Shown here: one piece after another, positions 25,809 through 35,811 of the stretch
How the letters are laid out: each line of letters opens with the position of its first letter
Position numbering within the stretch: position 1 is the first letter of the stretch
Notes under the pieces: model-generated
What the model was told of the DNA's origin: nothing
Seen by the model: the letters and a program-made list of their open reading frames with translations, nothing else
The model's database searches: none
Translations under genes and position numbers: made by a program
From: Raphanus sativus
Lineage: Eukaryota; Streptophyta; Magnoliopsida; Brassicales; Brassicaceae
Length of the DNA stretch: 64,000 nucleotides
Direction: 5' to 3'
Assembly: GCF_000801105.2 (NCBI RefSeq)
Contig: NC_079514.1
Span: forward strand, 9,610,001 to 9,674,000

Positions 25809-26766
25809 TTATTTCTTAGGTTCTTCTGGCTTCTTCTCTTCCTTCTTCTCCTCTTTCTTTTCCTCTTTTTTCTCTTCCTTCTTCTCTTCTTTCTTCTCCT
25901 CTTTTGCCGGTCCGACAGATATCAAATCTACTTTACCGACTTTCTTCAGTTTCTTTACCACCGCAACCGCATCCATCATACCGATCACAGTCAACTTTTG
26001 CTCCTTCATATCCGCTGCTATCGAATCAACTCCTGCTTAACACAATAACCAAGTCATCTAACCACTTTGCAAAACTACATTGTATCATATTTGGTCAAAC
26101 ATTCACTGATATATGCATACAAGTTGAACACTTAATCAGTTGTCTTATCTCACTATCCCATAAGCAGATAGCATTCACACATACATGGCTGAGTTCCGAT
26201 AATACGTTTTCTTCTAGGCCCATAAACTATGGGCCTCTAAAAGTTAATAGACCTCTTGCTATATGTTCAACTCGTTAACAATGTCAAAACGGAGTAGGTG
26301 AGATCATCCAAGCTCTCAAATTCTAACGCAATTACACAATCAAACCAGATTTTATAGAAAAAATTAGCTAAAAGTGGCAGTTTATTGACTGACAAAACCA
26401 GCAGAAAACTTGTATAAATTTTGCTTTATTTTTTTACAAGTTCTACAAAAAATTTAAAATAGATTAATTTTGCAATAACAAATAATTACGTAGAAATTAG
26501 AATCGAATTTCAGTTGATAGTAATTTAAAGGAAGGAAGTAGTTATAGTACTCACCGAAAATATCAGCTGCAGCTTCTATGGCTTTCTGCTTGGTCTTATC
26601 ATCCGTCATGGTTAAAACCTTCAGCACCACCTTCTACAAAACATAAAGAGTAAAAAATTTAAAGGATCTCGGAGAAAGAGATAAATCATAAGGCATATTC
26701 AGTAAAGAGATAAATCATAAGGCATATTCAGTTCTAAAAATCAATGAGAAAAAAAACCTGAGCCAT
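25809..26766 (-). CDS. HMA-fold (heavy-metal-associated-like) small protein lacking the CxxC site
   Basis: Three exons in minus order, 26758-26766, 26555-26633 and 25809-26032, give 103 codons. The fold matches plant copper-chaperone-like HMA proteins: [61 protein letters not shown]. The metal-binding loop, however, has MTDDKTKQK where a metallochaperone has MxCxxC, so copper binding through that site is not expected. The tail is a repeated KKEE lysine/glutamate run ending PEEPKK with no CaaX box. It is the syntenic counterpart of At5g23760, annotated as copper transport family (from memory). Function is unknown, possibly protein interaction rather than metal transfer. Confidence 0.9.
26675..26732. 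repeat. 29-bp tandem duplication in HMA intron 1
   Basis: Two copies of a 29-base unit beginning aaagagataaatcataagg (26675-26703 and 26704-26732), in the short first intron between the 9-base first exon and exon 2. Confidence 0.92.
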
Positions 26767-27358
26767 TTCGTCTCGGATCTTGATGAAGTAAAGAAGAGAT
26801 GAGATCGAGAAAGTAAAGAGTTTGATGTCCTTTTTTCAAAGAGTATAAAATTCGTGGGGAATAAAAGAGAGAATCGAGTGTTGATTGATTATTGACAAAA
26901 TTGTTTGTGGTGGCTTTTGGAAAAGGATGAGACATGTGACGTATGTTTCAATGTAATGGACAGCTCTACATTATTCTTATTACTACGCATGCTTTTCTAA
27001 AGTTGCTTTGTTTTGTCTTTATTATTTTCAGGGAAAATTGCACCTGGTATGAGAAAGAGTTTGAAGCAATGAGTAAAACAAAAGGATAAAATACGGTTTT
27101 GAATAAACTGATATTTCGTCCCTTGTTAGACATTCACCACTCCGCCGAAAACATTTACAAATCCTGTATTATTTACTAACGTAGCATCTAAAGATGTTGT
27201 GTTACTTTAACTCTTAACATACTCATATATAAGTAGCTTGTAAATTTAACATATAAATATCGTATGTTTATAGATTTTTTGTTAATTATGTGTGTGTTTT
27301 TATATTTGCTCGGCTTCATGTTGTTACAATTCAATATAACATATTTATAGACATCACA
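26767..27358. other. HMA-gene promoter side
   Basis: AT-rich, no gene seen. Holds the 5' leader and promoter of the minus-strand HMA-like gene. Confidence 0.45.
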
Positions 27359-27366
27359 CATACATA

Positions 27367-27887
27367 TAGAGCTGGGAATTTGACTCATTATCCGCGGGCC
27401 CCGCCTCGTTTGACCCGTCGTGGGGCGGGTGCGGGTCGAGTGATTTGAAAAAAATTGTTCGCGGGTGCGGGTGCGGGTCGAGTGATTTTAACGCGGGGCG
27501 GGTGCGGGTCGACAGAATTCAAACTGCGGGTACCCGCCAACCCGCAAAATTAAAAAAAAAAAATTATTTTTTTAAAATATGATTTTTTTTTAACAAAAAA
27601 TATGTTTTTTATAAAAATAATAATAAAAATTACGAATATTTTAAAAAATTAATTAAATTATATTATTTATATTGTTTTTTAAAAATAAATATTAATAAAA
27701 ATTTATTTTTATTATTTTTTATTTTACCCGCGGTTCCCGCGGGTTACCCGCTAATTTATACGGGGCGGGGCGGATTTTATTTTTTTCAGTTGCGGGTCAA
27801 GCGGGTCGGATTTTTGAATAAAAAAATGATTCGACCCGCAGCGGGGCGGGGCGGGTCGGGGCGGGTCAACCCGCAAACCCAGCACTA
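27367..27887. mobile_element. hAT-type MITE with GC-rich subterminal GCGGGT repeats
   Basis: 521 bp bounded by a perfect 8-bp target-site duplication catacata (27359-27366 and 27888-27895). Terminal inverted repeats are imperfect: TAGAGCTGGG at the left, and TAGTGCTGGG when the right end is read on the minus strand. The subterminal ~150 bases at each end are packed with gcgggt/acccgc motifs, while the centre is AT-only. TIR form and 8-bp duplication fit the hAT superfamily. No transposase. Confidence 0.9.
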
Positions 27888-27895
27888 CATACATA

Positions 27896-28054
27896 CGATG
27901 TGTGATGATCCACCCATAACACGTAGCATAGCGATGCCAGAGGTCAAAATCGTCTGTGAATCCCCACCCCCTTTTGTCCACATGCTGGTCGTAGCTCTTC
28001 TTTGCCTAATTATTTTCAAACTTTTACTCTTTTACTCTTTTACCTAACTCTTTC
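27896..28054. other. Short spacer between transposons
   Basis: Low-complexity pyrimidine-rich sequence. No gene seen. Confidence 0.4.
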
Positions 28055-28313
28055 ACCTAATCTCTCCTAGTTCTCAAGGGTGAGCCGTTTCTAAATGTGA
28101 GCTATTTGTTTTGCTTAACAACTTGGGCTAGCATTTTAATTACTACTAGACCTTGACCCGTGCGACCGCACGGATATTAATTTTCCGTTTTAGTTTTTAT
28201 TTATTTATACTAAATAGTATATACCTAACCTCTCCTAGTTCTTAAGGGTGAGCCGTTTCTAAATGTGAGCTATTTGTTTTGCTTAACAACTTGGGCTAGC
28301 ATTTTAATTACTA
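28055..28313. repeat. 91-bp direct repeats flanking a 77-bp Helitron 3' tail
   Basis: Copy 1 at 28055-28145 and copy 2 at 28223-28313 differ at only a few positions. Between them, 28146-28222 is a Helitron 3' terminus in minus orientation: ctag at 28146-28149, then the CCGTGCG/CGCACGG hairpin, and about 50 bases nearly identical to the end of the Helitron at 37692. The rest of that Helitron is missing. Confidence 0.85.
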
Positions 28314-28320
28314 TTACTAA

Positions 28321-28687
28321 GGGGGATGTATTCAATTTAGCATTTGATGTGATTTGATTTTTAATGGAGTTTTAGATGATTTTAATAAGTTGCAGAGATT
28401 TAGGTGATTTTTATTAAACTACTCTAGAATATCACCTAAAACAATGAGATTTGAGTTTTATTTTTTTTAACTAAGAAACTCCACCCAAACACCCTAAAAT
28501 CACCTCAAAACTTTAAAATCCCACAACTTAAAATATTTTCAATAACAATGGATTTCAGAGTACTTTACGAAATGTCAAGTTCAATAACAGTGGATTTTAA
28601 ATGAGTTTTTAAAATTCATGTTTGAATAACAGTGGATTTGTCATTTTAATACAAATCACCTGAAACTCTCAGTTGAATACACCCCCC
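28321..28687. mobile_element. PIF/Harbinger-like (Tourist-type) MITE
   Basis: 367 bp with terminal inverted repeats GGGGGATGTATTCAA (left) and GGGGGGTGTATTCAA (right, read on the minus strand). Internal short repeats (ataacagtggattt) occur near 28540-28640. Flanking bases TAA/TAC only weakly fit a 3-bp duplication. No coding capacity. Confidence 0.8.
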
Positions 28688-28801
28688 TACGAGTTTCCTC
28701 AGGTTAAATCTTAGAAATAAAGAACAAGTCCTTTGCATTATGATATTTTGGTTTATATTCTTTTAGAGCTTATTGCTCTTGAGATCTTAACACTAAAAAA
28801 C

Positions 28802-29141
28802 GAGAGCCGTGCTTACCCTTGTATAAAAAAGGCAATAGCCTCAGGCCCCCTACTTTTAAATCAAAATTTAGGGCCCCATTTATATATTCAACTCACTAGT
28901 TCATTGTGGTTATTAGTGTTTCCATACATATTTATGTATGAAATTTGACTGTTTATACACATTTTACTGCTATTTTTAAACTTTGATTATAAACATATTA
29001 CCAATATCTATCATTCAGTTATTTGTAAACATACACAGAAAAATATGAAACCTCATTTTAAATAGTAAAACTCTTTTTAACCAAAAAAAAAACATTTGAA
29101 AAAGTTTGTCTTAGGCCCCCTTAAACCTTCGTAAGGCACTG
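28802..29141. mobile_element. hAT-type MITE
   Basis: 340 bp flanked by a perfect 8-bp duplication taaaaaac (28794-28801 and 29142-29149). Ends are related inverted repeats (GAGAGCCGTGCTTAC at the left; CAGTGCCTTACG from the right, read on the minus strand), the CAGNGCCG-type end common in plant hAT elements. No coding capacity. Confidence 0.85.
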
Positions 29142-29149
29142 TAAAAAAC

Positions 29150-30324
29150 GTCTTTTAAGAGAGATGTCCCCTACATTATGCCCTAATGTAGTTTTAATTC
29201 AAGGTGTGCTTGTTTTTGACACCCTAAGCATTAGGTTGTTGGTTAAGTAACCATCTCCTTTTGGCTTATATACTCAACTCAACTTCCCACACTAAACGTA
29301 AACAGTAAATTGTGTATTTAGAATAGAGCATATAACCCAGAGTTCATAAGACTTCAAAATCCATATAAACATACGTATACATGATATTTCAAGTCTAAAG
29401 AAACAAGGCTAATTAATGATCCATAAGAAGATGTTAAAATTAGGTTAGAGTTGAAGAATCAACGACATGTAATGAAAATAACATGTGCTCTATACAAATC
29501 TCTCGATTGAAACAGCTTGCTTAGATTTAACCGAAAACTTTCGATCGGGGGCCCAAAAACGTTTTCTTGGGCAATGTTTGTCATCAACTCGTGTTATTGC
29601 AGTAGAAAGAAAATGTGGTTTTGTCGTGTTTTGTTTGCAACATTAAATTTTGAATCCTTGACCTGAGGAAGAGAGAATTATTCTATAAGCTTTTTATGAC
29701 TCCCAAACCTATAAGGTTTGGTATGACTAGGGTTGTGATGAAGCGGACACTTTTAGAAGTGTCTATTGGTACTTTTTTATTGGTACTTTTATTGCATAGA
29801 AATATCAGTCACAAAAATACTAAAATCGAAAGAACAAACTTATTGATTTTCCGCTGTAATTATAATGTTCATTAGTCGAACGAATGTTGAGTACTTATGG
29901 CTTCACTACTCAATCTGAGAAGTTCTTTGTGGCCAAAAGGTCGAAAAAGGTCTAATGTACTATTAAATAAAATTAAATTGTTAATTACACAAAATATTTT
30001 TAAATTAGGGTATCTAATGAATAGCAAGTAATCCTAAATGTATGTCTAGTTAACTGTTTACTCAAATATTTTTTTGGTCCCAAACCTATAAGGTTCGTTA
30101 TCGTGCTCCCAAACCTATGAGGTTTTGTTATGACTTCTTAAAATAAAACCCTCGATGTGTTGTTCTATTAAAACTTGACGGTCACATTACTTACCTCACA
30201 AGATTCTCTCTCTCTTTTTCTCTTCTTTTGTCCTCTTTCTCTTTCCTAAACTCGTTTAGAATCTTCTCCTCGATTCTCTCCATCTTCTTTCTTTTGGTTT
30301 CTCCGTCGTGGAAGAGAGTCGCCG
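29150..30324. promoter_or_regulatory. GT90 upstream region with three copies of an AAACCT-N3-AGGTTT motif
   Basis: The 20-base element tcccaaacctataaggtttg occurs at 29701-29720 and, with one or two changes, at 30078-30097 and 30107-30126. Its core is a near-palindrome, and copies 1 and 3 are followed by a similar gt(t)atgact. The last 130 bases before the ATG are a CT-rich leader. No other gene seen. Confidence 0.55.
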
Positions 30325-32897
30325 ATGAGGAACTCACCGTCCAAGAACGAGCCAGGAAGTGGGCATTCTCGCAATTTCACCAACTGGTCTCCCTTTATCA
30401 AGTCCTCCGGTTTTGGAATATCTCCCAACAGATCCTACGCCCTCCTCTCCTTACTCACACTACTCATCGTCGGCGCGTTCATCTCCACGCGCATCCTCCT
30501 AGACCCCACCGTAAGTTCCAAAACCACACTCCTAACTTTTCTTGCTGAATTTGGTAGGATTATGGAAAGCATATATCTTAGCATCATGTACTTATGTCCT
30601 ATTAACTCTGAATTTATTGCATTATTTCCTTTTACAAAGATCCAGCTCCTCTCTGCATATAAACAAACCATATAACATAAATAGAAGTTATCGAAATTTA
30701 CATAAAACTCAATATAACATCAGACTATGTAGTTATATGTTTTAATGGATCTTTAACTTTGTTAATACTTTGAATTTTGTTCTGTCACGTGAGGATTTTC
30801 AATTGTCTTAGAAAGAGCCTTGGTGGTGGTGATGTCGGCTCTCTGACAAATCACGCAGAGACTGACAAGTGTCTACTTTGGGACCCTACCTATGACTTTT
30901 CGAGTTAACTAGCTGTAACCCACTTACGACAAACACATGTTCTCATCACCGTATTTTTTTTCAAACTTATAGGTTCTGCTAGAGAAAGAAGCCGTCACGA
31001 CAAAGACTAGAACACATACGATATTCCCAAAATACCCTCCTCCAACTTCAGTAACCACACAAAAACCTAAACCCGAGTTCACACTACACTGCTCCGCCAA
31101 CGACACCACCAACGGGACGTGTCCAAGAAACAACTACCCAACCACGGCGAGCTTCGGAGAAGATGCACCGACCGCCACGTGTCCGGATTACTTCCGCTGG
31201 ATCCACGAGGATCTCCGTCCCTGGGCGAAGACAGGGATCACGAGGGAGGCACTGGAGCGGGCCAGGAAGACGGCGAATTTCAGGCTAGCGATCGTCGGCG
31301 GGAGAGTCTACGTGGAGAAGTTTCAGGACGCGTTTCAGACGAGAGACGTGTTCACCATCTGGGGGTTCTTGCAGCTTCTGAGGAAGTACCCTGGGAAGAT
31401 TCCTGATCTCGAGCTCATGTTTGACTGCGTTGACTGGCCGGTCGTTAGAGCTTTGGATTTCGCCGGAGTCGACGCTCCGTCGCCTCCGCCGCTGTTTCGG
31501 TACTGCGGAAATGAGGAGACGCTCGATATCGTGTTTCCTGATTGGTCCTTTTGGGGATGGTAATGAGAACTTTCTTTTATTGTTTTAATGAGGCCCTTGA
31601 ATTTATTAAGTTCTCTCGATTACACCACAATAGTCTCGAATAGATCAGAAAAGCCCCCAGTAAAATTTTGGCATGGTTGACTTTGTAGGTCGGAAGTGAA
31701 TATAAAGCCATGGGAGAGTCTGTTGAAAGAATTAAGAGAAGGGAACCAGAGGACCAGTTGGATAAACAGAGAGCCTTATGCTTATTGGAAAGGGAATCCA
31801 TCGGTGGCAGAGACAAGACAAGATCTTATGAAGTGTAATGTCTCCGAGGAACACGAGTGGAACGCCCGTGTATATGCTCAGGTAAATGTAATAATTATGA
31901 TGGACTTTGAAAAATATAACATTTTTTAGAAAATACCAAAAAAATCTGATTCTGCTTGTTACAACTGCAATCGTCATACAAGACAAAATGTTCGTTTGTA
32001 ACTTTTATGTGTGTTTCTGGTTTGATCTTTTAGGACTGGATCCGAGAATCAAAAGAAGGCTACAAGCAATCAGACTTGGCGAGTCAATGCCATCACAGGT
32101 AGCGTAAAATTTTCTAGGACGCTGAACATGAAAGTTGACATATGGAATTAGTAATGGTATGGGTCTATTGCAATGTTTATCTGTAGATATAAGATATACA
32201 TAGAAGGGTCTGCATGGTCCGTTAGCGAGAAGTACATTTTGGCATGTGACTCGGTGACTCTGCTTGTGAAACCCCATTACTATGATTTCTTCACTCGAGG
32301 CCTGCTTCCGGCTCACCATTATTGGCCCGTTAAGGAGCACGACAAGTGCCGCTCCATCAAGTTTGCTGTTCAGTGGGGCAACTCTCACATTCAAAAGGTA
32401 CATTATTAATATATGATCAGATCCATACATTAGGATTTTTTATTTTTTGGACAACGCGATCCATACGTTAGGATTTTAATTGTTTTTTTTTTTTGTATTT
32501 TCATTATCCTCGGGCGATTTTTTTTAACTAGGCGCAGGATATTGGAAAGACCGCAAGCGAGTTCATTCAACAAGAACTCAAGATGGACTACGTGTATGAT
32601 TACATGTACCACCTTTTAACCGAATACTCGAAACTGCTTCAGTTTAAACCGGAGATTCCCCAGAATGCCATGGAGATATGTTCGGAAACAATGGCGTGTC
32701 CAAGGAGCGGGAACGAGCGTAAGTTTATGACGGAGTCACTCGTGAAGCACCCTGCGGAGACCGGTCCGTGTACCATGCCACCTCCGTACGATCCGGCGTC
32801 GTTTTACGCGGTTGAGAAGAGGAAACGAAGTGCAGCTACGAGAATACTACAGTGGGAGATGAAGTACTGGAACAAGCAGAATCAAACCGGCTCTTGA
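30325..32897 (+). CDS. GT90 (Rumi/KDELC-like, DUF821) type II glycosyltransferase
   Basis: Six exons, 30325-30510, 30973-31559, 31689-31881, 32034-32098, 32187-32397 and 32532-32897, give 535 codons. Exon 1 encodes a short cytosolic tail and one membrane anchor (about residues 38-58, SYALLSLLTLLIVGAFIS), the type II topology of Golgi glycosyltransferases. The lumenal part contains CPDYFRWIHEDLRPW, PDLELMFDCVDWPV, WKGNPSVAETRQDLMKCN, KYKIYIEGSAWSVSEKYILACDS and FFTRGLLPAHHYWP, which are GT90 core blocks. Animal Rumi is a protein O-glucosyl/xylosyltransferase. Plant members are mostly uncharacterised, some being cell-wall xylosyltransferases. Counterpart of At5g23850 by synteny. Confidence 0.94.
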
Positions 32898-33647
32898 ATT
32901 TTTTTTAGCTTCGGATCGGTTTTTGGTTGTATAGAGCAATAACAAATATGTAATCCGGTTTATTGTTGTTATAGATTACTACGTTACGTGATTCGAGTTT
33001 AGGCTATTTCATACGGTATCAGAACCAAATTAAACATTTCATACAATTATCTAAATTTATGAAGATGTTACTATTTATTAGCTGGAAACGTTTTATATGT
33101 TAACTCAGATATGAACCAAGTCGGATTCGTGTGTTTATCAAATGTAACGTACAAACTAAGTCGGATCCATTAGCTAGGTTAGGTTTCCTGATTAATATTC
33201 TTCGTTTCTTTCCTTCTAATAATAGTCTATACGCTAAATGTCAAAAGTTATTTGAAGTTATGCTAGAGTGCGCAACTCGCCGGCCTAGGAAGTTCTTTTG
33301 AAATTAGTCTAAATTGGGTAAACTAGGACTATCACCTGATTAATATTCTTCATCTCTTTCCTTCTAATAATAGTCTATAAGCGCAGTGTTATCAGATTGA
33401 GTTGGTTATGAAATTGATGGTGTAACATGATGGCTACTATTCACTCACAAGTTGCTTTACTTTGAGAACGATACATTGCTTCTGATTGAGGTCATAATCA
33501 TTTAAAAAGCTGTCTTTGCTGTCTCTCTAATTTTCACGTCATGTATGTAGGACCCGAGTACACCTTTTCGTCTTTGTCTAATTGATTATAGAGTGATTTG
33601 CACGTCACTGTTCAGATTAGGGACACTGCAACGCACTACAATACTGT
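32898..33647. other. GT90 downstream intergenic with a 55-bp direct repeat
   Basis: After the 3' UTR, a segment cctgattaatattcttc...tagtctata at 33187-33241 recurs at 33335-33389 (period 148) with a few changes. No gene seen. Confidence 0.65.
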
Positions 33648-33655
33648 ATTGATTA

Positions 33656-34047
33656 CAGTGCCGTCTTAAAAAAAATTTTTGCCTTAGGCGAAACAGAAAA
33701 TAAAGACCTTTTTATAAAAAAAAAATCAACTTCTATTTATTATATTTCTCTAAATTAAAGCAAAAAAAATGTGGTACTCAGAAAAAAAAATTGAGAAATG
33801 AATTTTTATGTGTAAATTAGGTTTTGTTAATGAAAATTTGAGAATTGTGAAAGATATTTTTTTTTGTTTTTATTGTATTTAAATTAGGTCTATCTAATCA
33901 TAAATCTTTTATTATAATTTTACCTACTAATTGATAATCTAACAAACAAAATAGACCTATTTAATTTGTAAAATAACACTAAAAAAAAATTTAGACCCAT
34001 GGACCCATGGCAATTGCCCATGTTGCCATGGGGTAGAGCCGGCCCTG
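33656..34047. mobile_element. hAT-type MITE
   Basis: 392 bp with a perfect 8-bp duplication attgatta (33648-33655 and 34048-34055). Terminal inverted repeats are CAGTGCCGTCT at the left and CAGGGCCGGCTCT from the right. The interior is AT-rich without coding capacity. Confidence 0.9.
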
Positions 34048-34292
34048 ATTGATTATAATATATGAGGAAAGATTAAGCAATCGAATGTATTCACACAAAA
34101 CTAAAGATAACTTTTAATTATTAAAAATGGTAAATTTCATACTGAACAACAAAACTATCAGTTTCCTTCGGCTATGTCGGAATTATCGTGCACATGTGCA
34201 TCTTTGGATAGTAATCATTGTTTTGCCATTTACTGTCAACAACTAAACTATCAGTTCACTTCTCATTCGAATATTACTCATTTAATCTCTAA

Positions 34293-34325
34293 CTAGATTT
34301 TGACCCACCCGCCCGGGCGGGTATT
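34293..34325 (-). mobile_element. Helitron 3' terminus (5' end not located)
   Basis: On the minus strand the perfect palindrome ACCCGCCCGGGCGGGT is followed by a spacer and terminal CTAG (34293-34296) and T. The element would extend to higher coordinates. It may include the RPA1-like pseudogene (35812-37551, same strand), but I could not locate a convincing 5' end. Confidence 0.7.
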
Positions 34326-35811
34326 ATTTTCACTTTAAGACTATGAATTTATTCTTTGTACTTACTGAATGTATTATTTTAGTAAAAATAATTTATAATA
34401 ACTTCAGGCATATAGAATGTCTTTTGTAAATATTTATTTTGTTTCTTTTGCTTTGTTTTATGTCTTCTCCAATCAATATATTTTTTTGGTTTGCTATAAA
34501 CAAAATGATTTCAGAACTCAGTTGGACGGTAATATAATGATTTTAATCTATAAATTATATTAAAATTAGTCAGGTAAAGAATTGGTAAAAACAATTTTTT
34601 TTTTAATTTTTTAACATAGCAATTTGACATGTTTCCATATTTTCAATATTAACATTTTAATTATTATTTATATAAAAATTAAAATCATCTGTATTTTAAA
34701 TTTTGAGTTTAGTTTCTTTTTTGTCAAATGAGTTTAGTAAATGTGAGTTGGGCCTGATAATTATCTAAGATTGTTAAAACCCATTCCTAGAATAAACTAA
34801 AAAGCTATTTTTTTGTTTGGAGACTGACGGTAGAGAACTCCCTCGAGAATCCAAAGATAACTCGTCATCTTCGAGATAGAGCTGATTCCAAATCAATCTG
34901 AGAAAAGGAATGCAGATCGTTATTGAAAAACAGCAGCATATCAAGGTTTGAACAAAAAAAAAAAATCAAGGTTTGAACCGCGGATCATCTTTTTTTTCAA
35001 TCGATCTAGGTATTTTGTGCTCTTTATAAAATTCTGATAGTTCTTGTCTAAATCATGCAACAGGAGCACCGTCAAGCAAAGAAACTAACAATAAAAGCTC
35101 TGTTGATAAAAACCCCACTCCATAGAAACCAGACTCGGAGGAAAAGATGATGAAGTTTCTTCACGATTTCCAATTTCTGTGATTGGTAATTCAGCTTTGG
35201 TAGTCATAACAATGAAAGGATTTCTCTCGGTTAGAAGATGTAGTCAAGGTTGGCCATGTCCCCACAGTTTGTGTAAGTAATTGTTTAAGTTTTGATAACA
35301 CTGACAATAAACAACAATATATGCTTGATGTCAGTGGTCACTGTGGTCATATTTGTGTGTTTATCTGATAGCTCTGTCTTAAATTAAACTAAAAAATCAA
35401 GCTTAATAATCTTGCAGCGATCTAAGGAACATATATTATCCTTGCTTTCCATGTTTATTTTTAACTTGTGATCTGTGTAAAGTTTCAAAACAATGCTTGT
35501 GTTTTTTGGTTGGGCAGGTTTAAAACGTTTTGGATAACGAAGACCACAATACAGATCACAAATTTATACAACGCAGATGATGACAAAGTGGAACCAAAAA
35601 CGGTTAGTAAATTCGATGAATGGCTATTATATGACAATAATTGTAGGTTAACTGGTTGTCATGATTATTAGCAATAGACATTTTTATTGAAGATCCAATA
35701 TGACTTAAACGAAAAGTATTGAAAAACAAAGCGAAATTCATTAAAAAAACATGAAATTTGCAGAGCCAACATGAAACCAAACCAAACCAAAACAATAAAC
35801 AAAACTAATGT
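34326..35811. other. AT-rich DNA, probably transposon interior
   Basis: No supported gene. A plus-strand 67-codon reading at 35468-35671 has no recognisable domain. The sequence lies between a Helitron 3' end and an RPA1-like remnant and is likely transposon-derived (inference). Confidence 0.4.

Noticed and set aside
27751..28047. Short Pro/Arg-rich frames near the first hAT MITE
   Set aside because: They arise from the gcgggt subterminal arrays and cross the element border.
35468..35671. 67-codon plus-strand frame as a small gene
   Set aside because: No similarity recognised, no promoter or splice support, and located in transposon-rich DNA.
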